64,000 nt of DNA from Bacillota bacterium (lineage in GTDB: Bacteria > Bacillota > UBA4882 > UBA8346): assembly GCA_023429995.1 (NCBI GenBank), contig JAEZCE010000001.1:6641-70640 (forward strand), given 5' to 3'. Of this stretch, positions 23,035 to 32,582 are shown in pieces (the stretch's first letter is position 1; every line of letters starts with the position of its first letter). Both the position numbers and the translations under genes were made by a program. The notes below the pieces were generated by a model, which worked only from the letters and a program-made list of their open reading frames with translations, did no database searches and was not told where the DNA came from.

Positions 23035-26000
23035 TTAAATATTCCGATGGTCATGTTTCCCTTGGAACAGGCCGGTGAATTTCTCGCGGAACTGTTCCAC
23101 ATAGGTATAAATAATCGGCACCACGACCAGGGTCATAATCATGGAGAAAGTCAAACCACCGATCAGCGCCCAGCCCATACCCCGTTTATACTCTGCACCG
23201 GAAGTACCGGAAAGAGCCAAGGGCAACATTCCCAAAATCATGGTCAAAGTGGTCATTAAAATGGGGCGGATCCGTTCACGGCCCGCTTCGATCAGGGCTT
23301 CTTTGACTCCATAGCCCTCTTCCCGGGACCGGTTGGTGAAGTCAACCAACAAAATAGCGTTTTTGCAAACCAAACCGACCTGCATGATAATACCGAGAAT
23401 GGAGAAAATGGCCAAAGAGTTTCCGGTCAAAGCCAAGCCCAAAACAGCCCCGATAAAGGCCAGCGGTACTGAAAACAAGACCGTAAACGGGTAGATGAAT
23501 GAATTATAAAGCGCGGTCATAATAAAATAAACAAAAATCATCGCCGCAATCAAGGCCAAAAACAAACTGCCGAAAGCTGAGTTCTGATTTTTCAGCATAC
23601 CGCCCGGTACCACCGAAGTTCCTAAAGGAAGCTTCAGCTTTTGGATTTCTTTGTTGATATCCTGGGCGATACTTCCGCTGGTACGTCCGACCGCCGTCGC
23701 ATAAACGCTAATGGCGTAACTGCGGTCTTGGCGGTCCAATTCATTCGGTCCGGTGCCCGTACCAATGGTGGCAAATTGACTCAATTGGACCAACTGACCG
23801 GAACTGTTGACGAATTTTACGTTGCCAACGTCCCCGGTGCGTATGCGATCCGCCTGATCAAAGATGACCCGGATGGTATAATCTTCTCCATCTTGCGGCT
23901 CTTTATAATTACTACTATCATTGCCTTCATACCCATAATCGAAAACCGTCATCACGTCGTCGACGCTCAATCCCAATTGGGACATTTTATCCCTGTCGAG
24001 TTGAACCTGGACTTCCGGCTGTCCCTCTTCCGCCGATAAATGGACATCCTTTGTACCTGGAACTTTGGCAAGAACTCCTTCCAGTTGCTTAGCAGTTTGC
24101 AAAGCAGTATTCCAAGTGGTTGCCAACACGACATAATTAATATCATAATTGCTACGATTGCCACCGGTAAGTCCTACCGGTGTAGCGTGAGCATTCATAC
24201 CGGGAATCTTATCCAAGCGGTTCTTAATATCCTGGGAAACCTCTGCAGTTGTTCGGGTCCGTTTATTTTTATCAATCAAAACAACTTCGATACTCAAGGA
24301 GTTGCTGCCAGTGGTTGAATTAGCGCTACCTGAGCCCACTGTCGTAAATACGTTTTGGACCTCGGGAATTTTCCATAATACTTTTTCGATTTTTTCAGCC
24401 GCCTGATCGGTTTGCGACAATTTATAGCGAGTCGGTAGATCAATGTCCAAATTAATCTGGCCTTTATCCGCCTGCGGAATAAATTCCGTACCTACAAAAC
24501 CAAAAGGAATCAAGGATAATGTAGCTACAAAAATTAAGAGAACACCCAATAACACTTTCCCCCGGTGTTCAAGGGTCCAAGCTAAAATCTCCAAATAGAA
24601 CCTGATAAAACTCTTAAATTTTTCTTCAAACCATAAACCGAACCGGCCCATCAGCGTCCCCTCGCTAAGTTTTTCCGCCTTGGAAAAACGGGAGGCCAGC
24701 GCCGGGGTCACTGTGAAAGATACCAGTAAGCTCACTAAGGTAGAGACACACATGACAATGGCAAATTGATGAACAATACCGCCAATCATCCCCGAAACCA
24801 AAGACAATGGCAAATAAACCACTACATCAACCATCGTAATGGATAGGGCAGTAAAACCGATTTCATTACGTCCTTCCAAGGCGGCTGTTTTCTGATCCTT
24901 GCCTTTTTCCAGGTGATGGTGGATATTTTCCAACACAACGATGGAATCATCCACCAAAATACCGATAACCAGCGACATAGCTAGCAATGAGATAATGTTC
25001 AAGGTACAACCAGTGGCCCACATACCGATAAAAGTCACTACTAATGAAGTCGGAATAGCCACCATTACGATGAAGGCATTCCGCAAACTATGAAGAAATA
25101 CCAACATCACCAAAGCTACCAATACAATCGCCAGCCCCAAATCCTCTTTCACGGCATTGGCCGAGTCAACGGTATAGGTGGAACTATCCTCAATGATTTC
25201 AAACTTTAAATTGATACCGTGGTACTGCTGTTCCAAATCTTTGGTTGCCTTACGGATTAATTGACAAACCTCGACTTCATTGGCATCGGACTGTTTATAA
25301 ATCTCCAGGCCGACTGAAGTCTTACCATTGACACGACTGATAGAAGTCTGATCCACAGCACCGTCGTAAACATCGGCGACATCCATCAGTTTAACATCGC
25401 CGCCCGTTGCGGAATGACTAATAATCAAATTTCTGATTTGATCCAGCGAAGTAAATTTTCCGCCTAAACGGATCACAAACTGACTGTCCTGATCTTTTAT
25501 TTTGCCTGTAGGATACTCCACATTGGCGTTTTCTACCGCCGAAGCGACTTTGGAGTAAGAGATCCCATAACTCTGTAATTTCTGACTATCCACATTGACC
25601 TTAATTTCCCGTTCGACGCCCCCGGAAATCGAAATCTGGCCGACGCCCTTTTGCCGCGTCAATTGTGGCTTGATATAATTGTCGAGATAAGAATAAAAAG
25701 CTTTCGGGGCCATACTGCTGGAAACGCCGATCCGCATCACCGGCATATCGTCCGTGGAAAACCTGGATATCGAGGGGTTATTACAATTATCCGGCAAACT
25801 ATTTAAAATCTGGTTAACCTTATTCTGTACATCTTGTTGGGCCACAGTCATGTCGACCCCTTGCACAAATTCAATGATAACCATCGAATAGTTTTGGACA
25901 GAAGTCGATCGGAGTGTATCCACATTATTAACACCGGAAACTGCTTCTTCAATCTTTTTCGTGACCGAAGACTCGATTTCACTGGCTGAGGCGCCGTCAT

Positions 26001-26151
26001 ATTCCGTGGTGATGGATATTACCGGGATGTCCATATCCGGCATGGTCTCATATTTTAATTGGTTATAGGCATATAACCCGATCAAACCGAATGCCAAGAA
26101 AAAGACAATCACTAGTATAGGCCGTTTGATCGAAAGTTCGGTAATGGTCAT
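23035..26151 (-). CDS. RND multidrug efflux pump (HAE1/AcrB-like)
   Basis: A 1038-aa inner-membrane proton-driven exporter. It has the 12-helix RND layout with two large periplasmic loops (about residues 30-330 and 555-860). The start TITELSIKRPILVIVFFLAF is typical. Proton-relay aspartates lie in VIGILVDDSIVVLENIHHHL (TM4), and the TM10 lysine lies in IMQVGLVCKNAILLVDFTN. The double Asp indicates the hydrophobic/amphiphilic-substrate class rather than the heavy-metal class. The adaptor gene lies 61 nt upstream and tolC 9 nt downstream, so all three parts of the pump are in one operon under the TetR protein. Confidence 0.93.
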   Translation of the reverse strand: MTITELSIKRPILVIVFFLAFGLIGLYAYNQLKYETMPDMDIPVISITTEYDGASASEIESSVTKKIEEAVSGVNNVDTLRSTSVQNYSMVIIEFVQGVDMTVAQQDVQNKVNQILNSLPDNCNNPSISRFSTDDMPVMRIGVSSSMAPKAFYSYLDNYIKPQLTRQKGVGQISISGGVEREIKVNVDSQKLQSYGISYSKVASAVENANVEYPTGKIKDQDSQFVIRLGGKFTSLDQIRNLIISHSATGGDVKLMDVADVYDGAVDQTSISRVNGKTSVGLEIYKQSDANEVEVCQLIRKATKDLEQQYHGINLKFEIIEDSSTYTVDSANAVKEDLGLAIVLVALVMLVFLHSLRNAFIVMVAIPTSLVVTFIGMWATGCTLNIISLLAMSLVIGILVDDSIVVLENIHHHLEKGKDQKTAALEGRNEIGFTALSITMVDVVVYLPLSLVSGMIGGIVHQFAIVMCVSTLVSLLVSFTVTPALASRFSKAEKLSEGTLMGRFGLWFEEKFKSFIRFYLEILAWTLEHRGKVLLGVLLIFVATLSLIPFGFVGTEFIPQADKGQINLDIDLPTRYKLSQTDQAAEKIEKVLWKIPEVQNVFTTVGSGSANSTTGSNSLSIEVVLIDKNKRTRTTAEVSQDIKNRLDKIPGMNAHATPVGLTGGNRSNYDINYVVLATTWNTALQTAKQLEGVLAKVPGTKDVHLSAEEGQPEVQVQLDRDKMSQLGLSVDDVMTVFDYGYEGNDSSNYKEPQDGEDYTIRVIFDQADRIRTGDVGNVKFVNSSGQLVQLSQFATIGTGTGPNELDRQDRSYAISVYATAVGRTSGSIAQDINKEIQKLKLPLGTSVVPGGMLKNQNSAFGSLFLALIAAMIFVYFIMTALYNSFIYPFTVLFSVPLAFIGAVLGLALTGNSLAIFSILGIIMQVGLVCKNAILLVDFTNRSREEGYGVKEALIEAGRERIRPILMTTLTMILGMLPLALSGTSGAEYKRGMGWALIGGLTFSMIMTLVVVPIIYTYVEQFREKFTGLFQGKHDHRNI

Positions 26152-26212
26152 TGGAATTTCACCTTACTCTTTTTAAATTTTCGCTACGGAAACAAAATTC
26201 ATATCTTCATTT

Positions 26213-27268
26213 TCATTGGGCGTTCGTCACATGCACCATTGCATTATCTTTTAAATAATCCTGTCCTGCGGTGACCACTTGTTCATGTTCCTTCAAGCCC
26301 TGAAGCACTTCCAGCTTCGTACCATACTTGGAACCGACTACGATATTCCGCAGCTTAGCCACTGCTCCTTCTACTACATATACCTGCGGTTCCTTCATGC
26401 TGCCTATAATTGCATCCCGCGGTACAGTTAATGCTAAACCCGGTGTGCCCAATTGAAATGTAACTTTACCAAAAATACCCGATTTTATGGAATATCCTTG
26501 CGGCGGCGTAAACTGGACCTCCACCGGAATGGCATGAGCGTCCGAGGCTTTACTGCTAATCGTTAAAATCCGGCCATTAAAATTGACTCCCGGATAAACC
26601 GTAGTCGTTATAACCACCGGATCCCCCACTTTAATTTGATACGCTTCCTCTTCCGTAACATCGACGTCGACCTTAAAAACCGAATTATCAATGACCGTCG
26701 CTACTGTGGTACCCGATGAGACCATAGCCCCTATATTGACAACCCGTTCGGTTACCAATCCCGAAATCGGCGAAGTAATGACGGCGTGGGTATAATTATA
26801 TTTTGCCGTTATGTAATCGGCTTCGGCCGACTGCAAATCTTCCCGATAGGTCTCTAAGTCTGAATCGGAAACGACTTGGGTTTTATAGAGCTCCTGTTCC
26901 CGGTCGAAATCTTTTTTGGCTTTGTCATAAGCGACTTGGGTCGATAAGTATTTAGCCCGAAGTGTTTCATCATCCACTTTAACCAGTGGCGCTCCGGCTT
27001 TCACGTACGATCCCACATTCACATAGACAGCCACGATTTTCCCTGAGGTTTCCGACGCTACAGAGACCACATTATTGGCCACAATCGCGCCGACTTTGGT
27101 AACATTGGATTCTAATGCTTCCCGTTTTACTTTCGTTACATAAACCGAAGTTACATTGCTCTGGGCCGACCGGGCTTTACTGTCCACTTCTGCTTTACGA
27201 AAAAACAAGATCACAACCATTACCACAACAATGAAGATGATGGTGAACAATAACAATGTTTTCTTCAT
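26213..27268 (-). CDS. RND periplasmic adaptor (membrane fusion protein)
   Basis: A 351-aa HlyD/AcrA-type adaptor. The N-terminal membrane anchor is MKKTLLLFTIIFIVVVMVVI without a lipobox cysteine. A lipoyl domain split by a coiled-coil hairpin (ILFFRK to about residue 160; EQELYKTQVVSDSDLETY) is followed by beta-barrel and membrane-proximal domains. ATG 27268 is preceded by AAAGG; a GTG at 27277 overlaps it. It links the inner-membrane pump to TolC. The region upstream carries two TetR-type operators (27308-27330 and 27439-27461). Confidence 0.9.
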   Translation of the reverse strand: MKKTLLLFTIIFIVVVMVVILFFRKAEVDSKARSAQSNVTSVYVTKVKREALESNVTKVGAIVANNVVSVASETSGKIVAVYVNVGSYVKAGAPLVKVDDETLRAKYLSTQVAYDKAKKDFDREQELYKTQVVSDSDLETYREDLQSAEADYITAKYNYTHAVITSPISGLVTERVVNIGAMVSSGTTVATVIDNSVFKVDVDVTEEEAYQIKVGDPVVITTTVYPGVNFNGRILTISSKASDAHAIPVEVQFTPPQGYSIKSGIFGKVTFQLGTPGLALTVPRDAIIGSMKEPQVYVVEGAVAKLRNIVVGSKYGTKLEVLQGLKEHEQVVTAGQDYLKDNAMVHVTNAQ

Positions 27269-27307
27269 AACAATCACCTTTCTTGGTTAAAAAATAATTT
27301 AAATAAA

Positions 27308-27330
27308 TGAATACTATTTATAAGCGTTCA
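27308..27330. promoter_or_regulatory. Degenerate TetR operator before the pump operon
   Basis: A 23-bp site with outer arms TGAATACTA and AAGCGTTCA, the same length as the two better copies at 27439 and 28095. It lies 40 nt upstream of the adaptor start. Confidence 0.45.
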
Positions 27331-27438
27331 AATAAATTTAAAAACAATGCCTCCTGACTTTTAGAATATCTTTGTTGATTATACATTGATAATAAATATA
27401 CTTTGTGTTCATTCAGTGACCAGATCGTGTTATATAAA

Positions 27439-27461
27439 TGAATATTTTGTTCAAATATTCA
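27439..27461. promoter_or_regulatory. TetR operator, perfect copy
   Basis: TGAATATTT (27439-27447) and AAATATTCA (27453-27461) form a perfect inverted repeat around TGTTC, between the tetR stop and the pump operon. Confidence 0.68.
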
Positions 27462-27478
27462 ACTTCCTCCAAAAAAAA

Positions 27479-28072
27479 TCACGGGATTTTAATGGCCCGT
27501 GATAACAGGGAAAACATACTTTCCACATCACGCATTACTTCTTCATATTCTCTCTCCAGTGCTATAGGACTGACAAATGCCCCAAAGGCGAAAAAAAACA
27601 TTCGGGCAGTACAAGGTATGTCATCAACAACAAAAGTGCCTTCCTCCACCCCTTGTTTTAGGATCAATTCTATCTTCTCGGTCAAACGGTTTTCCATCTC
27701 TATACGGCGAACTTTGATGTTTTTATTAATGTGCTTTACAAAATCGTTCATCATAAATTCCTGAATTGCCTGGTTTTGACGGATTTGCCGGTTGATGTAT
27801 TCGATATTGCCCACTAATAAATCATGCAGGATCTGAGAAGCCGGAACGGCCTGGTTTAAAATCTCCGCCATTTGAGACTCGGATTGTTCAAACAAATTTT
27901 TCTCGAAAGCCTCGATCAACTCATCTTTGTTACGGAACTCCAAATAAATAGTGCCGACACTGATACCGACCTCTTTGGCTACATCTTGCATGGTTGTGTT
28001 GTCGAGCCCCTTACGGCTGCACAATTTGATGAACGCATTGACAATTTCATTGCGCCGGTTTACATCCATCAA
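27479..28072 (-). CDS. TetR/AcrR-family regulator of the pump
   Basis: A 197-aa repressor. The N-terminal HTH is textbook (TTMQDVAKEVGISVGTIYLE), and the helical C-terminal domain would bind ligands. It lies directly upstream of the adaptor-RND-TolC operon on the same strand. Three similar 23-bp palindromes surround it: one before tetR and two before the pump genes. This points to self-repression and repression of the pump, relieved by a pump substrate. Confidence 0.9.
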   Translation of the reverse strand: MMDVNRRNEIVNAFIKLCSRKGLDNTTMQDVAKEVGISVGTIYLEFRNKDELIEAFEKNLFEQSESQMAEILNQAVPASQILHDLLVGNIEYINRQIRQNQAIQEFMMNDFVKHINKNIKVRRIEMENRLTEKIELILKQGVEEGTFVVDDIPCTARMFFFAFGAFVSPIALEREYEEVMRDVESMFSLLSRAIKIP

Positions 28073-28094
28073 GAATCACTTCCTTTTAAATTTA

Positions 28095-28117
28095 TGAATA
28101 TTTTGTTTATATATTCA
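28095..28117. promoter_or_regulatory. TetR operator before tetR
   Basis: TGAATATTT (28095-28103) and ATATATTCA (28109-28117) around TGTTT repeat the 27439 site with one arm mismatch, 23 nt upstream of the tetR start codon. Confidence 0.62.
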
Positions 28118-28200
28118 TATTAGGGTCATTTTTATTTTTTGTCAAGCTTGAAGTTAAAAAGTGCTTTAATCATTTTGATAGTAAGAGAAACGGTAAAGGT

Positions 28201-28392
28201 GTGGATAATATTGAAATACAGCCCGTAGTGGTGGAACCTCTACTGAATATAAGTAGTCCACTTACCGCATTGGGTACACCGGTATATAGTGAAGTCCAAT
28301 ATGTCATCAGCCGCATCCAAGTCGAAAGTAAAAGTGCGTACAGCTTCGATAAATCCTATATTCATGACTTCGCCAATAAACTGAGTGTGTAG
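28201..28392 (+). CDS. Hypothetical small ORF or gene remnant
   Basis: A 63-codon frame starting at GTG with AAAGGTG nearby. The peptide (VISRIQVESKSAYSFDKSYI in the middle) has ordinary protein composition and no signal or membrane segment. No family was recognised. It may be a real small protein or the end of a decayed gene. Confidence 0.25.
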   Translation: MDNIEIQPVVVEPLLNISSPLTALGTPVYSEVQYVISRIQVESKSAYSFDKSYIHDFANKLSV

Positions 28393-28573
28393 GCCAATTT
28401 CAGTAACCTGTATAATTTTACACTCTAAATTAATTGGAAATTCTTTTATCTAAGGGGCATCAACAATTTCACTCTTTACCGGCGTAAGACGGGTTTTAGC
28501 AAATTTATCTTCCTTTTTCCCGGATGCCATAGAACTACAGGTTTCCCCTGTTTTCTCTAATATGCAACTTGCT

Positions 28574-29332
28574 TCATTCCTGCCGATACCCTGGATTGTA
28601 ATATCGCGGTTTGCCCTTCGACTTGTTCCCATATTCAATGGCTTCTTTGGGACAGGAACAGATACAGGCCATGCAATGGGTGCAATTTTTCTCCCATTGA
28701 GGTTTCCCATCGGCGATTTCTATATTGTTTAAGGGACACACCTTGGCGCATTTGCCGCAGCCGGTGCAGGAATCGGTTGGATAAAATCCATTGGCGCTCA
28801 CATATAAAAAATAAAACAGGGGATTTAATATCATACTTTTAAGTCTGCCGCCCAGTGTAATTTTTTCCTCCGAAAGAGGCTGCCCGTTTTTGATGCATTC
28901 CGCAATGTCAATAATTTGCGGAGTGGCCTTATTGATAATTCCAGCCGCCTCCGCTTGGTCAGGTACATCAAACATCGCAATATAGTTTTCGGGCATAATG
29001 ACCGTAGCAAATCCCCGAAAATCAAAACCCTTCTCAGCACAAAGTTTCTTGGTGTAATGTACGGCATTATTTGTTTCAGTACCACAAGTTAAGATAAAAT
29101 ATGCTTGATTGTTTCCAGAAAAGCGAACCTCCCGGATATAGTTCTCTACGATTCTCGGTATCCTCCAGGCATAGGTGGGACAGACAAATACATACGGCTC
29201 ATCGGATTTGAGGATTTCTCTGCTTCCATTTTTCAGAACTTTATTAATGGAAACCATTTTATCGCCAGTTACTTTCCCTATTATCTGCGCCGTATAATAA
29301 CTGTTGCCAGTGCCACTGAAATACAAAATCAT
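28574..29332 (-). CDS. EFR1-type flavodoxin/ferredoxin fusion
   Basis: A 252-aa electron-transfer protein. The N-terminal flavodoxin-like FMN domain (MILYFSGTGNSYYTAQIIG) is followed by a C-terminal 2[4Fe-4S] domain with CTGCGKCAKVCP and CTHCMACICSCP. Such EFR1 proteins are common in anaerobic Firmicutes; their partner is unknown. The start at 29332 has AAGAGG 7 nt upstream, and the longer frame to 29365 overlaps an operator-like site. It lies 86 nt downstream of an ArsR gene on the same strand. A shared GCnCATATATGCAC motif before both suggests ArsR control. Confidence 0.85.
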   Translation of the reverse strand: MILYFSGTGNSYYTAQIIGKVTGDKMVSINKVLKNGSREILKSDEPYVFVCPTYAWRIPRIVENYIREVRFSGNNQAYFILTCGTETNNAVHYTKKLCAEKGFDFRGFATVIMPENYIAMFDVPDQAEAAGIINKATPQIIDIAECIKNGQPLSEEKITLGGRLKSMILNPLFYFLYVSANGFYPTDSCTGCGKCAKVCPLNNIEIADGKPQWEKNCTHCMACICSCPKEAIEYGNKSKGKPRYYNPGYRQE

Positions 29333-29359
29333 GAGAACACCTCTTTTGTTTGTTTTAAT

Positions 29360-29373
29360 GCCCATATATGCAC
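29360..29373. promoter_or_regulatory. ArsR operator copy before the EFR1 gene
   Basis: GCCCATATATGCAC differs by one base from the site before arsR (29781-29794). Confidence 0.5.
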
Positions 29374-29418
29374 TAATACCTTAAACAAAAATGGCACTTC
29401 CGCCCTTTTTGTTCATAA

Positions 29419-29754
29419 TTAAAGTTGTAATATTTGCATAAGCCGTTTAAGATTTTGGGTGGTTTCTTCAAATTTGTGAATGATCAAGTTACAGTTGAGC
29501 TCATAAAAAATATACCGGTTGACTTTGGTTTTGCTGACGATTCCCAAACGATTTAATAACTCTAAATGCCTTGAAATAACCGACCGATCTTGGGTGAAGT
29601 TTTCCGCAATTTCACTGATATTTTTCTTGCCATGACTGGCAAGGAAAACAATGATTTCACTTCTTACCGGATCAAACAGCGCTTTATAAAAATCAAAATC
29701 AATACTATCTTGAATATAATTATCGGATGCCAAGGGGTTAGGTTCGCTTCCCAT
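29419..29754 (-). CDS. ArsR-family winged-helix regulator
   Basis: A 111-aa regulator with an ArsR-type HTH (NISEIAENFTQDRSVISRHL followed by ELLNRLGIVSKTKVNRYIFY). There are no cysteines in the DNA-binding helix, so the usual metal site is missing and the signal may not be a metal. It precedes the EFR1 gene, and palindromic GCGCATATATGCAC lies upstream of its start. It probably regulates itself and the EFR1 protein. Confidence 0.85.
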   Translation of the reverse strand: MGSEPNPLASDNYIQDSIDFDFYKALFDPVRSEIIVFLASHGKKNISEIAENFTQDRSVISRHLELLNRLGIVSKTKVNRYIFYELNCNLIIHKFEETTQNLKRLMQILQL

Positions 29755-29780
29755 TTTTTCCCTCCTATTTTATTATATGT

Positions 29781-29794
29781 GCGCATATATGCAC
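29781..29794. promoter_or_regulatory. ArsR operator before arsR
   Basis: GCGCATATATGCAC contains the perfect palindrome GCATATATGC and recurs with one change at 29360-29373. Confidence 0.5.
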
Positions 29795-29840
29795 GTGTCA
29801 ATCATTTTTTTGTTGGGTCCGATCATCACCTTAGAAAATA

Positions 29841-29878
29841 AAAAAGGGCTATTGTGCTTTACTCGCATGATAGCCCTT
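29841..29878 (-). terminator. glmS terminator
   Basis: GGGCTAT (29846-29852) pairs with ATAGCCC (29870-29876); on the minus strand a CCCTTTTTTATTTT tract follows. Confidence 0.75.
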
Positions 29879-29948
29879 CAACTTTATTTAACAGTCACTA
29901 ACTTTTTAACCCGATCAAACGGCCAAATTGATCCAGTTTACCTCTATC

Positions 29949-31778
29949 TCACTCCACCGTCACGCTCTTGGCCAGATTCCTCGGCTTATCCACGTCGCAC
30001 CCTCTGGCTTTGGCCGCGTAATAGGCGAACAATTGCAGCGGCACCACCGACAGGATCGGGGTCAACATGGAATGGGTCACCGGGATATGGATCACGTAAT
30101 CCACCGACTTAGCGATCTCGTGATCGCCGGCCACCGCCAAAGCTACCACCGTCGCCTCTCTGGCCTTTACCTCTTTAATGTTGCTAATCATTTTATCATA
30201 CAGTTCCGGCTGGGTCGCCAGGGCGAAAACCGGTACCCCTTCCACAATCAACGCCAACGTGCCGTGTTTTAACTCCCCTGCGGCATACGCCTCGGCATGG
30301 ATGTATGAAATTTCCTTCAACTTCAATGCTCCTTCCAAGGATACCGCGTAGTCCAGCCCCCGGCCGATGAAGAAAATATCCTCGCAACCCTTGAAGTCTT
30401 CGGCGAATTCTTTGATTTTGGTCTCGGTATTTAAGACTTTATCAATTTGTCTGGGCAAATGCACCATCGCTTCCACCATGCCGACCCGCTCGTTTTGGGA
30501 AATGGTTCCCCGGTGTTGTGCCAGGAAAATGGCTAATAAATACAACGATAACAACTGGGTGGTATAGGCTTTGGTGGAGGCGACCGCGATTTCCGGACCA
30601 GCCATGGTCAGGATCAGGTCATCGGCCTCCCGGGCCACCGAGCTGCCTACCACATTGGTGATGGCCAGCACCCGCGAGCCCAGCCGTTTGGCTTCCCGTA
30701 AACCCGCTAGTGTGTCGGCGGTTTCACCGGATTGAGAAATAATAACCGTCAGCGATTTCGGGCTAATCATCGGGTCCCGGTAGCGGAACTCCGAGGCCAC
30801 TTCCACCTCCACCGGAATCCGGGCCAGCTTTTCAATGAGATATTTACCGACCATTCCGGCGTGATAGGCCGTACCGCAGGCCACGATCTGGATTTTCTCC
30901 AGATCCGCGATTTCCCGGGCTTCCAATTTAACCTCCGGCAACTGAACTCTCATTTCCACCTGGTCGACCTTGCCGGCCAAAGTATCCCGTACCGCCTTGG
31001 ACTGTTCATGAATCTCCTTGATCATGAAGTCCTCGTAACCGCCCTTTTCAGCCGCGGAAATGTCCCACTCCACATGGTAAACTTCTTTGTGGCGCTCGCT
31101 ACCACTGAAATCGAAAACCTGTACTTCCTCCGCGGTGATGGTCGCCATTTCCCCGTCTTCCAAAATATAAATCTCCCGGGTGTAAGGAAGCACCGCCGGA
31201 ATGTCGGAAGCCACAAAATTCTCTTTTTTGCCAAGGCCGATAATCAAAGGGCTGGCCTTCCGGGCCACCACGATTTGGTCCGGGTTTTCATCGCAGATCA
31301 CTACCAGGGCGAAGGAACCTTCCACTTTCGCCAGGGCGGTCCGGACGGCGGCAGCCAAATCCCCCTGGTAATACTCTTCAATTAAGTGGGGTAACACTTC
31401 GGTATCGGTTTCCGAATTGAAGATATGCCCTTTTTCCTGCAACCATTCCTTGAGGCCCATATAATTCTCAATAATGCCGTTATGGACCACCGAGATCTTT
31501 TGATTGCAGTCATAGTGCGGATGGGCATTCCGTTCCGAAGGCCGGCCGTGAGTGGCCCACCGGGTATGGCCGATTCCCAGCGTCCCCATTAATTTGATCT
31601 CGGCCAGTTTTTCCTCGATTTTATTCAGCCGCCCCACCGTCTTGCAGGAATTCAATTTTCCCTGATTATAGATGGTAACCCCCGCGGAATCATATCCCCG
31701 GTATTCCAAACGTTTCAAACCCGACAATAAAACCGGAACCGCTTCCTGTTCGCCAATATATCCAACAATACCACACAT
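29949..31778 (-). CDS. glmS: Glucosamine-fructose-6-phosphate aminotransferase (isomerising)
   Basis: A 609-aa cytoplasmic enzyme that makes glucosamine-6-phosphate from fructose-6-phosphate and glutamine, the first step to UDP-GlcNAc. The N-terminal Ntn glutaminase domain starts MCGIVGYIG, with Cys2 as nucleophile and TRWATHGRPSERNAHPH. Two SIS domains follow (IIVSQSGETADTLAGL-like and FFIGRGLDYAVSLEGALK), and the end is PRNLAKSVTVE. AGGAGG precedes the start. A glmS ribozyme lies about 600 nt upstream on the same strand, and glmM is beyond it, giving product feedback on the pathway. Confidence 0.97.
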   Translation of the reverse strand: MCGIVGYIGEQEAVPVLLSGLKRLEYRGYDSAGVTIYNQGKLNSCKTVGRLNKIEEKLAEIKLMGTLGIGHTRWATHGRPSERNAHPHYDCNQKISVVHNGIIENYMGLKEWLQEKGHIFNSETDTEVLPHLIEEYYQGDLAAAVRTALAKVEGSFALVVICDENPDQIVVARKASPLIIGLGKKENFVASDIPAVLPYTREIYILEDGEMATITAEEVQVFDFSGSERHKEVYHVEWDISAAEKGGYEDFMIKEIHEQSKAVRDTLAGKVDQVEMRVQLPEVKLEAREIADLEKIQIVACGTAYHAGMVGKYLIEKLARIPVEVEVASEFRYRDPMISPKSLTVIISQSGETADTLAGLREAKRLGSRVLAITNVVGSSVAREADDLILTMAGPEIAVASTKAYTTQLLSLYLLAIFLAQHRGTISQNERVGMVEAMVHLPRQIDKVLNTETKIKEFAEDFKGCEDIFFIGRGLDYAVSLEGALKLKEISYIHAEAYAAGELKHGTLALIVEGVPVFALATQPELYDKMISNIKEVKAREATVVALAVAGDHEIAKSVDYVIHIPVTHSMLTPILSVVPLQLFAYYAAKARGCDVDKPRNLAKSVTVE

Positions 31779-32389
31779 GATAAATTCCTCCTGATCATAA
31801 AATAACCGATCTTCCTAAGAATTTCACAGAAGATCGGCTCTCATAAAAATATATTTCATTAAAAATGTTTTGCCCCGCATTAAGGTTAAGGCAAACTTCC
31901 AGTATAAGTTGACGTATGACAATAATATCCCCATGGGTATTATCATAGCAACCCGGTAGATACCTGTATAGATTTTCGTTCGCCAAATTCTTACAAATCT
32001 GCGAAACACCTATACTTTTCCACAAAAATTTATACTTCGTTATCGGACAACGCGAAGAAATCCAAGCCTATATCGATTTAACGCGCATATTCCACGCGCC
32101 ACGAACCCTTCCTCTCAGAAGCGGAAAAATAGTCCATAGAAAGAGCAACCGCGAACTCATAAAGTTCGAAGGCTCTACCCGCCTAAAAGAATTTTGCTCC
32201 CTAAGGCATCGCTCCCTCTCCCACACTAGATGGAGAGCAAGAGAGGGGTTTTGACCGCAATTGTCCTCATGAACCGAAGGTAAAAATACTTACACGGATC
32301 CCTTCATTAAAGAGACTCGTTTCGAACTCTTCTTTTATGGCCAATCTGCTTGTGAAAGCAGATCAATATTCAATTCACTAAAGCCTTAT
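31779..32389 (-). other. Long leader between the glmS ribozyme and glmS
   Basis: About 610 nt without a supported gene separates the ribozyme core from the glmS start. It contains several small hairpins (for example GAACTTTATGAGTTC near 32155) but no recognised RNA or terminator with a long U tract. Relatives usually have the ribozyme much closer to glmS. Confidence 0.5.
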
Positions 32390-32582
32390 TGTCCCAGGCA
32401 TCGCTGCCGGATTTGTCAGGCCTTTAACGATGGTGTTTCACCGGAGGTCACCCGCCGATTCATGAAATGTACGGATTACTTGCGGAAAATACATTCCATT
32501 TCCGAGATCCCTCTCCTCGTCTACCCCGAATCCAATGGTTTTCTCAACCGACCGCAAAGATTCAATTCAGGGTCCTGGCGCT
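32390..32582 (-). ncRNA. glmS ribozyme: glmS ribozyme (glucosamine-6-phosphate riboswitch)
   Basis: On the minus strand the cleavage region reads A/GCGCCAGG, with the first core G at 32581. It is followed by GCGGTCGGTTGAG, then GACGAGGAGAGGGATC, then TCGGCGGGTGACCTCCGGTG and a final GGGACAATAAGG. These are the conserved blocks of the glmS catalytic RNA, in the right order. It self-cleaves with GlcN6P as cofactor and lowers glmS mRNA. The 3' border is approximate. The 290 nt between it and glmM show nothing else. Confidence 0.88.

Noticed and set aside
28450..28710. A minus-strand frame at the end of the EFR1 gene
   Set aside because: It overlaps the EFR1 gene in another frame and has no family pattern.
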